Position numbers and translations under genes: made by a program. The notes under the pieces are model-generated. The model saw nothing but the letters and a program-made list of their open reading frames with translations. It made no database searches and had not been told where the DNA came from. A DNA stretch of 64,000 nt from Centipeda flueggei ATCC 43531 (GTDB taxonomy: Bacteria; Bacillota; Negativicutes; Selenomonadales; Selenomonadaceae): the NCBI RefSeq assembly GCF_000160695.1, contig NZ_GG694006.1:732932-796931 (forward strand), in the 5' to 3' direction. Below are positions 53,434 through 61,805 of this stretch, one piece after another; position 1 is the stretch's first letter; every line of letters starts with the position of its first letter.

Positions 53434-55476
53434 TTACCGCTTCATATTGATCAGCGTCTCAAGCATCTCATCCGAGACCGTAATCATCTTCGAGTTCGAC
53501 TGGAAGCCGCGCTGGGTGATGATCATGTCGGAGAACTGATCGGCAAGATCCACGTTCGACATCTCGAGTGCCGAAGTCGTCAGCTCCGTGCCGATATCCG
53601 ACGCGCCGCTGATCGTACGCGTACCGGAGTTGTTCGACTCCTGATAGAGGTTCCCGCCCATTTTCGTGAGACCGGACGGGTTGTTGAACTGCGCCATCGC
53701 GATCTGGGCTTCCTTCTGGCGAACGCCGTTCGTATACGTGCCAGTAATCACGCCCGTACTGTCAATATCGACACTCGCGAGCGTACCTGCCGCATGTCCG
53801 TCGGAATCCGCCGCAATCGTCGAGGTACCCGAGTACTGCGTGATGGCAGCGAGGTTCATCGCCACCTGCTGAGGTGCCGCACCGTTCTCATACGTGAGGC
53901 TCAGCGAGGCCGTACCGCTGACGTATGAGCCTGACGTATCAAACTTCAGATCCGTCTTGGTCAGCGCAACTGTCGTCGTTGTACCATCCGCCTCGGTGAT
54001 GTTGAACGTATCGCCGCCGCTGCCGAGTGAGAGCGTCCACTTGTTATTCGATGCCTTCGTAAAGACGACGGGAACGCTATGCTTCGCCCCAAGCGAGTCG
54101 TAGACCGTAATCGTCGTCGCCACCGAGGGATAGAAGGTATCGTTCCGCGCGTAGTCCTTCCCCACCAGACCGTCGATTGAACTGCCGCTCTTCGTGTTCA
54201 GCACCACGCTGGACACGGTCTTTCCGCCGAACTGATAGACGGACTCACGCGTGATCGACTGGATCGTTCCATCCGTAGCGCTGCCCGTATGTGCATACGT
54301 AGCGGCCGCACTTGTAATGGCGGGAATTGGCGCCGCCAGCTTAACACTGTTGCCGTCCGCCGTGGTCACCGTAGCCCCTGTCTGCGGCGTAAGGCTCGTG
54401 ACCTTCAGCTGTCCCGTATAGGTATCGCCGACCGCATAGGTGAAGCTGTTCGGGTTTGGAACTTTGACGGTAACGACTGTTCCCGGCGTAATCGTATTGT
54501 TCGCGTCCAGCGTCAGAACAACATCGGAGGGCGGCGAGCTGACAACACTCGTAATCTTGCCGCTGATGTTGAACACATCCCCAAAGGCATAGGTTCCGCT
54601 TGTCAGGGAAGTCGCGCCCGTACGCGTGATGGTCGCCGTTGCCGAACCATTGATCTCCTTCGGGCTGGAGGGATTGCCGCTGTCCATCGCAAGCACCGCA
54701 TCCACATGTCCCGTTGTACTTGCGGTAACATTGGAGATTGTGGAGCTGTAGAGGGTACCCGTCGGAGCGCTGCCGACGGTCTGGGCAGGAGCACTGGAAT
54801 CAAGGTAGATCTTTCTGCCGTTGTCCATGGTCAGAACGAGCTTTCCTACTTCGCTTGGTGCATAGGAATTGGTCGTCTGTGTCGTGCCGTCTGCATAGCG
54901 CACAAGCACGTTCGCCACCTCATAGCCCGGTGTCGTCGCGTTGAGGTTCTTCGTATAGGACGCTGTTGCGGTTGTCTGTGCCTCCATGGACTTTCCTGCG
55001 GGGATGCGGATATTCGTCGTGTTGTCGCCCGCGACCGAGATAACGCCGTTGTTTGCCATGTACCCCTGCACATAGAGTCCCGTGCTGGGGATCGTGAGGT
55101 TTCCCTCTGCGTCAAACGAGAACGCACCGTTGCGCGTATAAAATTTCTGCTGCCCCTTCGAAACGACGAAGAGACCGTCGCCGCGCGAGATGGCAATGTC
55201 CGTATTCTTGCCCGTCTGTTGGACGGAGCCGTTGGTATAGAGGAGGTCAGTCGACGCGACGGACATACCAAGACCAATCTGCTTCGGGTTCACGCCGCCG
55301 ATTGTTCCGTTTGGAGCGGATGCACCCGAGAGGTTCTGTGAAATCATATCTGCAAATGTGACACGACTTGCCTTAAACCCAGTCGTATTGACATTTGCAA
55401 TGTTGTTGCCGACAACATCCATGCGGGTCTGATGGCCTTTGAGGCCGGAAACAGCCGAAAACATGGAACGGATCAT
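53434..55476 (-). CDS. flgE: Flagellar hook protein FlgE, large form
   Basis: The 680 aa protein has the conserved N-terminus 'MIRSMFSAVSGLKGHQTRMD' with NNIANVNTTGFK, the C-terminal rod/hook helix 'SDMIITQRGFQSNSKMITVS', and a very large Ser/Thr/Gly-rich middle (about 150-580). Enterobacterial FlgE is ~400 aa, so the surface-exposed middle is enlarged, a trait of several Firmicute hooks. Exported by the flagellar gate; no signal peptide. GGAGAG precedes the ATG. FlgD, normally adjacent, is absent. Confidence 0.94.
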   Translation of the reverse strand: MIRSMFSAVSGLKGHQTRMDVVGNNIANVNTTGFKASRVTFADMISQNLSGASAPNGTIGGVNPKQIGLGMSVASTDLLYTNGSVQQTGKNTDIAISRGDGLFVVSKGQQKFYTRNGAFSFDAEGNLTIPSTGLYVQGYMANNGVISVAGDNTTNIRIPAGKSMEAQTTATASYTKNLNATTPGYEVANVLVRYADGTTQTTNSYAPSEVGKLVLTMDNGRKIYLDSSAPAQTVGSAPTGTLYSSTISNVTASTTGHVDAVLAMDSGNPSSPKEINGSATATITRTGATSLTSGTYAFGDVFNISGKITSVVSSPPSDVVLTLDANNTITPGTVVTVKVPNPNSFTYAVGDTYTGQLKVTSLTPQTGATVTTADGNSVKLAAPIPAITSAAATYAHTGSATDGTIQSITRESVYQFGGKTVSSVVLNTKSGSSIDGLVGKDYARNDTFYPSVATTITVYDSLGAKHSVPVVFTKASNNKWTLSLGSGGDTFNITEADGTTTTVALTKTDLKFDTSGSYVSGTASLSLTYENGAAPQQVAMNLAAITQYSGTSTIAADSDGHAAGTLASVDIDSTGVITGTYTNGVRQKEAQIAMAQFNNPSGLTKMGGNLYQESNNSGTRTISGASDIGTELTTSALEMSNVDLADQFSDMIITQRGFQSNSKMITVSDEMLETLINMKR

Positions 55477-55639
55477 AGTGAATCTCTCCTTTGTCAGTCT
55501 GACAGTGCAAAGGAAGAGCCATATCTGCTATGGTCATGCGCTCCTCACTCCGAGGAAATGCACACGCAGGGATGCCTGGCACCCCGTCCTGACCGCGCCA
55601 GTCGCGCGCGGTCAAAAGCCTCCCGTAGGTCCGGCTTCG
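55477..55639 (-). other. Structured intercistronic leader before flgE
   Basis: The 163 bases between the TIGR02530-type gene and flgE hold no gene but several stems: GACCGCGC/GCGCGGTC (55591-55613), GGGATGCC/GGCACCCC (55569-55585) and TCCTC/GAGGA near 55548. None has a T tail on the minus strand, so they are not terminators. They may tune hook translation or mRNA stability. Confidence 0.45.
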
Positions 55640-56017
55640 TCAGATGATGGCTGCACTGTCAATGTTCGTGAAAATACTGTCTGCCGCCGTCACGTCGTCA
55701 AGCGCCGTGATGACGGTGCGGTTGGTCACGGAGACGACCATCGCCGTACTGTCCTTCATGTAGATTAGAGCCTCCCTTGCCCCCTTCTCTCTCATGCGGT
55801 CAATCGTACTGCCCAGCTTCTCGAGCTCCGTATTCGTGAGCGTCACGCCGCGCCGCTGCAGCCGCTCCTCCGCATGCTGCGAAAAGCGAACGCGCTCTTT
55901 CGCCCCTTTTAGTACCTGTGCAAACGATGCGCCGCTGCTGCCCATCGCTCTTCGTCCATGGTCGGTCCCCCTGCTTCCCTGCCCGACCAGCGCCATCGAA
56001 TCGTCTGCAATTCTCAT
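55640..56017 (-). CDS. TIGR02530-type flagellar operon protein
   Basis: The 125 aa protein fits the small flagellar family found just upstream of flgE in Firmicutes: a variable N-terminus (about 1-45), then 'VRFSQHAEERLQRRGVTLTN' and 'YMKDSTAMVVSVTNRTVITA'. The role is unknown, possibly a hook chaperone or regulator. The ATG at 56015-56017 follows AAAGGAGGTG; the 20 upstream residues are leader. It opens the hook operon behind a sigma-28 promoter. Confidence 0.88.
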   Translation of the reverse strand: MRIADDSMALVGQGSRGTDHGRRAMGSSGASFAQVLKGAKERVRFSQHAEERLQRRGVTLTNTELEKLGSTIDRMREKGAREALIYMKDSTAMVVSVTNRTVITALDDVTAADSIFTNIDSAAII

Positions 56018-56062
56018 CGCCTCACCTCCTTTTTTGCACAAAAATAAAATGTTCCACCTTCT

Positions 56063-56090
56063 ATATCGGCGGAACATAAAGGAAACTTAA
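56063..56090 (-). promoter_or_regulatory. Sigma-28 (FliA/SigD) promoter of the hook operon
   Basis: TTAAGTTT (56083-56090) and GCCGATAT (56063-56070), 12 bases apart, on the minus strand closely match the sigma-28 consensus. The -10 box lies inside a GTTCCGCC/GGTGGAAC hairpin. It drives the TIGR02530-type gene and flgE. Confidence 0.85.
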
Positions 56091-56129
56091 GTATAAATTA
56101 TGAAGTTGTTTGACAGGCTTTAGAAATTC

Positions 56130-56933
56130 TCAGAGTTCCATCACGCCGTAGGCGATGCGACTGTACCTGCCGCCTGTGAGGTCAGTAAACCCAAGGCGGG
56201 CGAACTCCCCGCTTCCCCGCCGCTCCTTCATCACAACGCGGCGGCATGCGACACGCCGCGCCTCAGCAATGGTCTCTGCCGTGAGGGCGTGCCCGTCGGC
56301 GAGCACGCGCAGGGCATTCATCCCCGCGCTCTCATGGACAGGACAACGAAACATCGGGTCAAAGTAGACGGCGTCATAGCTCCTGTCCGCCTGCGCGCGC
56401 AGGTAGTCCAGCGCATCGGCCGCATGGACGCTGATGCGCCGCATCGCCGCGTGCATCTCGTAGTTGTCCCCCGTCGCGTGTGCGAGTCCGTCGCCGATTA
56501 CCGCCGCGATGATGGGATTCGCCTCGAGTGCCGTCACGGCACCCGCGGCCCCGACGGCAAAACTTTCGATGATGGCATCCGCGCCTGTGCCGAGCGTGCA
56601 GTCGAGGACGCGCATCCCCTCCGTGAGGCCGAGCGCATGGACGAGATGGTCTCCCTGTCCGCTTCGCAGAGTCTTGATGCGCAGATGTGCCATGCCGGGA
56701 TGAAAGAAGAGCTCGCCCTCCGCCGTCACCGCCGTCAAGAGGCCGCGCCGCGCGACGAGCACGGCATCCACACCGTACACTGTTCGCATCTCATCGAGCG
56801 AGTCACTGCCGCGCGGGACGTTTGGAATACCGAGCTGCGCCGCCGTCCGCGCCGCAAGTGCACGATTTGCTGCGGCGAATTTCTGGCCGCGCCGCACGGT
56901 CGTCACGACGGCGCTGACCGTCCCGCACGTCAC
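56130..56933 (-). CDS. RsmJ-like SAM-dependent methyltransferase, GTG start
   Basis: The 267 aa protein has a class I SAM motif (VLDCTLGTGADAIIESFAVG), an acidic 'LEANPI' and the catalytic-type 'YDAVYFDPMF', the DPMF motif of RsmJ (16S rRNA G1516 N2-methyltransferase). An N-terminal ~85-residue extension precedes the fold. I start it at GTG 56931-56933, which overlaps the mutL stop (GTGA); earlier in-frame residues lie wholly inside mutL. rRNA is the likely but unproven substrate. Confidence 0.85.
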   Translation of the reverse strand: MTCGTVSAVVTTVRRGQKFAAANRALAARTAAQLGIPNVPRGSDSLDEMRTVYGVDAVLVARRGLLTAVTAEGELFFHPGMAHLRIKTLRSGQGDHLVHALGLTEGMRVLDCTLGTGADAIIESFAVGAAGAVTALEANPIIAAVIGDGLAHATGDNYEMHAAMRRISVHAADALDYLRAQADRSYDAVYFDPMFRCPVHESAGMNALRVLADGHALTAETIAEARRVACRRVVMKERRGSGEFARLGFTDLTGGRYSRIAYGVMEL

Positions 56934-58798
56934 AGCCCGAACCCCGTGCGCTTGAACATCTTCGCGAGGTCGTGTGTACCGAACTTCAGAATCGTTGGCC
57001 GTCCGTGCGGACAGGTAAAGGGAAACGGCGTTGCCCGCAGCTCCGCCAAGAGGATCTCCATCTGGCGGATGCTCAGTTCCTCGCCCGCCTTGATCGCTGC
57101 ACGGCACGCCATCGTCGCAATCCCCGCCTCGCGCAGATTCGCGGGGGTCGCGGTGTGCAGGTCGCCGAGGGATGCGAGGATCTCACGGATGATGCCCTCT
57201 GCCTCCTCCGTCGGGACGTCGGCGGGCGTCTCCGTCAGGCGATAGGTGCGCTCCCCCGCCGCCTCCAGATGAAAGCCGAGACGGTCAAAGAGCTCCGCAT
57301 TTTCTTCAATATATTGTGCCTCATGTGCATCGAACGAAAGAATGGCATGCACGAGCATCTGCTGGGAGGGAATCCCATCCGTCTGCGCCGAAAAGCGGTC
57401 AAAGAGGATGCGCTCATGCGCCGCATGCTGATCGATGATGTAGAGCGTCGCAGTGCTCTGAGCGATAATGTAGGTAAGGTCGACCTGCCCGATGGGAAGC
57501 ATTCGCTCCTCCATGGAGATATCGTCCCCCTGCGCCGCCCGCGGTGCAGACGGTACGTCCGAGAACGCCGCACGCTCCTGTGCGCGGACCTCCTGCACAG
57601 CATCCTGTGCCGTACGCAGATCGACGCGTGCGCCTGCCCACTGCACCGCCTCGTGGACGGTCTGCGGGTGCGGCGGCGGAGCGGCATAGCCGCGTGCCGG
57701 GGCAGAGACAGGCGATGCGGACAGCGTGCTCACATCGAGCGGCACTGCTTCGTAGTGGAACTTCGGCTTTTCCACGGCGGCGGCAATCCCCGTCGTCTCT
57801 CCTGCCGCGCCGCGAATGGCGTCGAGCACCGCCTTGTAGACTGCCTTAAAAATACGCCCCTCATCCTCGAACTTCATCTCCGTTTTCTGCGGATGCACAT
57901 TCACATCAATCGTGCGCTGCGGCACGGTGATGACGATGACGGCGAGCGGGAAGCCCATCTTCGGCACGAGGGAACGGTACACATTGTCGATCGCCTTCGC
58001 AATCGCGCGGTTCTGGATCGTCCGCCCGTTGACGATGTAGGTCTGCCACGCGCGGCTGCTGCGAATCAGGGATGGCTTCGAAATATAGCCCGTGATGCGG
58101 ATATCCGCCGCATCGTCGTAAAAATCCAGCGGAATCAGTGCGCTCGCCGCATCGCCGCCGTAGATGCTCCCAATCGTACGGGCGAGGTCTCCGTCTCCCG
58201 CCGTCATGATGGTCATGCGGTTGTTGTTGATGAAGCGGAACGCAATGTCGGGGCGTGAGAGTGCGAGGCGGATCACGTAATCGCTGATCTTCCCCGCCTC
58301 GGTCGCATTCGTCTTGAGAAATTTCTTGCGCGCGGGTGTGTTGAAGAAAAGATCCTCGACGCGCACACTCGTCCCGACCGCACAGCCCGCGTCCTCAATC
58401 ATGGGCGTACCGCCGCCGCTGATGTCGACGCGCGTGCCGAGATCATCCGCCGCCTGCCGCGTCAGAAGAGAAAAATGTGACACGGACGCGATCGTCGGCA
58501 GCGCCTCGCCGCGAAAGCCGAGGGTCGCAATCGTCTCGAGATCGGAGGCGGCGGCAATCTTGCTCGTCGCATGGCGCAGAATCGCCGCGCGCGCATCCTC
58601 TCCGGTCATGCCGCGTCCGTTGTCCGTCACACGGATAAAGCTCGTGCCGCCGCCCATGATCTCGACCTCGACCGCTGTCGCGCCCGCATCCATCGCGTTC
58701 TCGACCAGCTCCTTTACGACAGAGGCAGGCCGCTCAACCACCTCGCCTGCCGCGATCTTGTTGATGGTTGCATCGTCCAATACGTGAATCCGTGTCAT
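56930..58798 (-). CDS. mutL: DNA mismatch repair protein MutL
   Basis: The 622 aa protein has the GHKL ATPase domain (IAAGEVVERPASVVKELVEN, 'NGRGMT', 'TLGFRGEALPTIASVS'), a linker (about 330-430) and a C-terminal dimer/endonuclease domain. Endonuclease motifs are present: DQHAAHERILFDR, ACR in MACRAAIKAGEEL, and CPHGRPT. The usual final glutamate of DQHA-xx-E-xxxx-E is aspartate here. It overlaps mutS (ATGA). Confidence 0.96.
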   Translation of the reverse strand: MTRIHVLDDATINKIAAGEVVERPASVVKELVENAMDAGATAVEVEIMGGGTSFIRVTDNGRGMTGEDARAAILRHATSKIAAASDLETIATLGFRGEALPTIASVSHFSLLTRQAADDLGTRVDISGGGTPMIEDAGCAVGTSVRVEDLFFNTPARKKFLKTNATEAGKISDYVIRLALSRPDIAFRFINNNRMTIMTAGDGDLARTIGSIYGGDAASALIPLDFYDDAADIRITGYISKPSLIRSSRAWQTYIVNGRTIQNRAIAKAIDNVYRSLVPKMGFPLAVIVITVPQRTIDVNVHPQKTEMKFEDEGRIFKAVYKAVLDAIRGAAGETTGIAAAVEKPKFHYEAVPLDVSTLSASPVSAPARGYAAPPPHPQTVHEAVQWAGARVDLRTAQDAVQEVRAQERAAFSDVPSAPRAAQGDDISMEERMLPIGQVDLTYIIAQSTATLYIIDQHAAHERILFDRFSAQTDGIPSQQMLVHAILSFDAHEAQYIEENAELFDRLGFHLEAAGERTYRLTETPADVPTEEAEGIIREILASLGDLHTATPANLREAGIATMACRAAIKAGEELSIRQMEILLAELRATPFPFTCPHGRPTILKFGTHDLAKMFKRTGFGL

Positions 58799-61377
58799 CC
58801 CTCACCCTCCTCCTTTCGCGCCTGTTCCTGCAGACGATAGAGTGTATTCAGTGCCTCAAGCGGCGTCATCGTCATCACATCGAGCGCACGCAGCTCGTCG
58901 AGCGTCCCGCCCGCAAAGAGCGACGCCATCCCCGCATCGGATGTCTTCTGTACCGACGTCTCCTGCGGTGCGCTCTGCGGCGCAGCCGCCTCCAGTGCGT
59001 GCAGGATCTCCTCCGCGCGCTCCGTCACGCGCTGGGGCAGACCCGCGAGGCGTGCAACGTGGATGCCGTAGGACTTATCCGCCGCCCCTGCGACGATGCG
59101 CCGCAGGAATACGACATTTTTCCCCTTTTCGCGCACGGCAATACAGTAGTTGCGGATGCGCTCGTTCTCCATCTCCGTCAGCTCATGGTAATGCGTCGCA
59201 AACAGCGTCTTGGCGTGGATGCGGCCGTCGATATGCTCCACCACCGCGCGCGCGATGCTCATGCCGTCAAAGGTGCTCGTGCCGCGCCCGATCTCGTCGA
59301 GAATCACGAGGCTGTCCCTCGTCGCCTCGCGCAGGATCTGTGCGACCTCGTTCATCTCCACCATGAAAGTGCTCTGCCCGCTCACGAGGTCGTCGCTCGC
59401 GCCGATGCGCGTAAAGATGCGGTCGACGGGTGCGATCTCCGCCGTACGCGCAGGGACGAAGCTGCCGACCTGCGCCATGAGCGTGAGGAGGGCAACCTGC
59501 CGCATATAGGTGGATTTCCCCGCCATATTCGGTCCCGTGATGAGCATCGTCTCTGTTCCGCCGTGGCTGAGTTCCGTATCGTTTGGGACAAACACATCGC
59601 GCTGCAGAATGCGCTCGACAAGCGGATGCCGCCCGTCACGGATGCGGATGCCGCCGTCTGCGCCCACGGTCGGGCGGACATAGCGGTACGATGCCGCCGC
59701 CGCCGCAAGGCTCTGCAGGACATCAACGCGCGCAATCGCGCGGGCGACGCCTTGAATCGGCACGAGCTGCTCGCGTACGCGCTCGCGCAGCTCTGTGAAG
59801 AGATGATACTCAAGGGCGGTGATCTTCTCCTCTGCGCCGAGAATCTTCGCCTCGAAGTTCTTCAGCTCCTCCGTGATAAAGCGCTCCGTATTCGCGAGCG
59901 TCTGCTTGCGGATATAGCCCTCAGGCACCTGATCGCGCCCGCTGTGGCGCACCTCGATGTAGTAGCCGAACACCTTGTTGTAGCCGATCTTGAGCGTCTT
60001 GATGCCCGTCCGCGTGCGTTCACGTTCCTCCATCTCCTGCAGAAGTGACTTGCTGTCATGGGAAAAACGGCGGAGTTCGTCGAGATCGGCATCATAGCCT
60101 GCACGGATCATGCCGCCCTCGCGCACCGAGAGCCCCGGCTCATCCACGAGTGCATGCGTGAGCTCGTCACGCAGAGCATCAAAGGTCTCGATCTCCCCTG
60201 CCGCACGCACAAGGAGGCGGCTCACTGCCGCTGCGAGGCACGCGCGCACGGCGGGCAGGGCGGCGAGCGAGATGCGCAGAGCGACGAGATCGCGTGCGTT
60301 CGCCGTCTGCGTCTCAATGCGCGTCAGGAGCCGCTCGAAGTCATAGACCGTATGCAGGGCATCACGCAGGGCATCGCGCAGCGTACTCTTTTCCACCAGC
60401 TCTGCCACCGCATCCAGCCGTGCATCAATGCGGTGCGGCGTGAGCAGAGGATGTTCCAGCCACGCCTTGAGAAGGCGCGTTCCCATCGGCGTGCGCGTGA
60501 AGTCGAGCACGTCAAAGAGGGTATTCTTTTTCCCGCCGTCGCGCAGACTGCGTGTGATCTCAAGATTGCGCAGCGTATAGGTGTCGAGCTGCATCGTCTC
60601 CGCCGCATCGAGGAAGGCGAGGCGGTTGATCTGCGAGAGATCCGCCATCACCGTCTCATGCAGATAGGTGAGGAGCGCCGCGAGTGCCGCTCGCGCCCCC
60701 GCATCGCACGGAATCTCCTCCGCAGGGAAATGCTGCGCGGGAAGTGCCGCATCCGCCTCCCTGCTGACGACGGAGACCACACAGTGCGGCAGACGGTGCG
60801 CAAGAAAAGCCCGCACCTCATCCGCAAGGGAAAAGCCCTCCGTCAGGAGCAGCTCTGCCGCCATACGGCGATAGAGCTCATCCATGATCTGCTGCGCCGC
60901 ATGCTCGCCTGCGTAGACGGCATAGAACGCTTCGCCCGTCGTGATGTCCGCGCCCGCGAGGACGAACTGTCCCGGCGCAGGCTCGTGCAGGAGCACGATG
61001 TAGATGTTGGACGCATCACGCAGTGCCTCATCGGAGAGCGCCGTGCCCGGCGTGACCACCTTCACTACTTCGCGGTGCGTCAGCCCCTTTGCCTTCGGGT
61101 CGCCGATCTGCTCGGCAATCGCCACCTTGAACCCCTTTGCGACGAGACGCGCGATATAGCTGTCCGCCGCATGATAGGGAACGCCGCACATGGGATTCTT
61201 CTCGAGATCGCCGCTGCGGCTCGTCAGCGTCAGCCCGAGCTCCTTCGCCGCCACCTTCGCGTCGTCGAAGAACATCTCGTAGAAGTCACCCAGACGAAAG
61301 AAAAGGAGCTCGCCCGGATGCGCCTCTTTCGCGGCGAGATACTGCTGCATCATCGGCGTCACATTCTGCGCGTCCAT
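58795..61377 (-). CDS. mutS: DNA mismatch recognition protein MutS
   Basis: The 860 aa protein has the mismatch-reading motif FFRLGDFYEMF (about residue 25), core and clamp domains, and the ABC ATPase with Walker A GPNMAGKSTYMRQ, Walker B/signature 'LVILDEIGRGTSTFDG' and a C-terminal helix-turn-helix. All catalytic elements are intact. Forms an operon with mutL and the methyltransferase. Confidence 0.97.
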   Translation of the reverse strand: MDAQNVTPMMQQYLAAKEAHPGELLFFRLGDFYEMFFDDAKVAAKELGLTLTSRSGDLEKNPMCGVPYHAADSYIARLVAKGFKVAIAEQIGDPKAKGLTHREVVKVVTPGTALSDEALRDASNIYIVLLHEPAPGQFVLAGADITTGEAFYAVYAGEHAAQQIMDELYRRMAAELLLTEGFSLADEVRAFLAHRLPHCVVSVVSREADAALPAQHFPAEEIPCDAGARAALAALLTYLHETVMADLSQINRLAFLDAAETMQLDTYTLRNLEITRSLRDGGKKNTLFDVLDFTRTPMGTRLLKAWLEHPLLTPHRIDARLDAVAELVEKSTLRDALRDALHTVYDFERLLTRIETQTANARDLVALRISLAALPAVRACLAAAVSRLLVRAAGEIETFDALRDELTHALVDEPGLSVREGGMIRAGYDADLDELRRFSHDSKSLLQEMEERERTRTGIKTLKIGYNKVFGYYIEVRHSGRDQVPEGYIRKQTLANTERFITEELKNFEAKILGAEEKITALEYHLFTELRERVREQLVPIQGVARAIARVDVLQSLAAAAASYRYVRPTVGADGGIRIRDGRHPLVERILQRDVFVPNDTELSHGGTETMLITGPNMAGKSTYMRQVALLTLMAQVGSFVPARTAEIAPVDRIFTRIGASDDLVSGQSTFMVEMNEVAQILREATRDSLVILDEIGRGTSTFDGMSIARAVVEHIDGRIHAKTLFATHYHELTEMENERIRNYCIAVREKGKNVVFLRRIVAGAADKSYGIHVARLAGLPQRVTERAEEILHALEAAAPQSAPQETSVQKTSDAGMASLFAGGTLDELRALDVMTMTPLEALNTLYRLQEQARKEEGEG

Positions 61378-61805
61378 AACAAACCTCCTAAATCATGTGA
61401 TAAAAACAAAAGATGGCAACGCATTGTTCAAAGCGCCCCCACCGTCACGCTAATGCGTGTCACCTCCCCCGCTCTGGCAGGGGAGGCTTTGTGAGTGCAG
61501 TGTGTACATGATGTGAAGCCCTGAGCGAACCCTAGTGAAGCAAGTGAGAAAATACTGACCTGTCCAAGAAGCAAGCCCGCAGGGCGTAGCTGATTGGGAA
61601 ACAGGTCGTATGGGAAAACGTCCCAAGAACACGAGCGTTAGCGATGTGTGATTGGTCGACGTTGACCGCTCGCGCGTTTCGCCCCGACGGATTTCTGCCG
61701 TCCAAGCGAAGCGCGTTTCAGGAATCCGTCGGTATTTAAGCGAATAAGCGCGCGAACACTTGCGCAACGAAGTGTTCGCGTGGAACTCGCCCCCTATACC
61801 GAAAT
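61378..61805. other. Structured non-coding gap between miaB and mutS
   Basis: No gene is visible in 428 bases. Several stems are present: CACGC/GCGTG (61446-61459), CCTCCCC/GGGGAGG (61463-61486), GACCTGT/ACAGGTC (61557-61563 with 61601-61607) enclosing GCCC/GGGC (61575-61585), TGGGA/TCCCA (61611-61625), CGAGCG/CGCTCG (61632-61672), CCGACGGATT/AATCCGTCGG (61684-61732) and CGCGAACACTT/AAGTGTTCGCG (61751-61780). It may be a repeat element, a structured RNA or both. Confidence 0.5.

Noticed and set aside
55477-55639. c-di-GMP riboswitch before flgE
   Set aside because: The conserved GGGACGCAAAGC-type core is absent.
58768-61494. Long plus-strand open frames opposite mutS
   Set aside because: Shadows of mutS caused by high G+C third positions.
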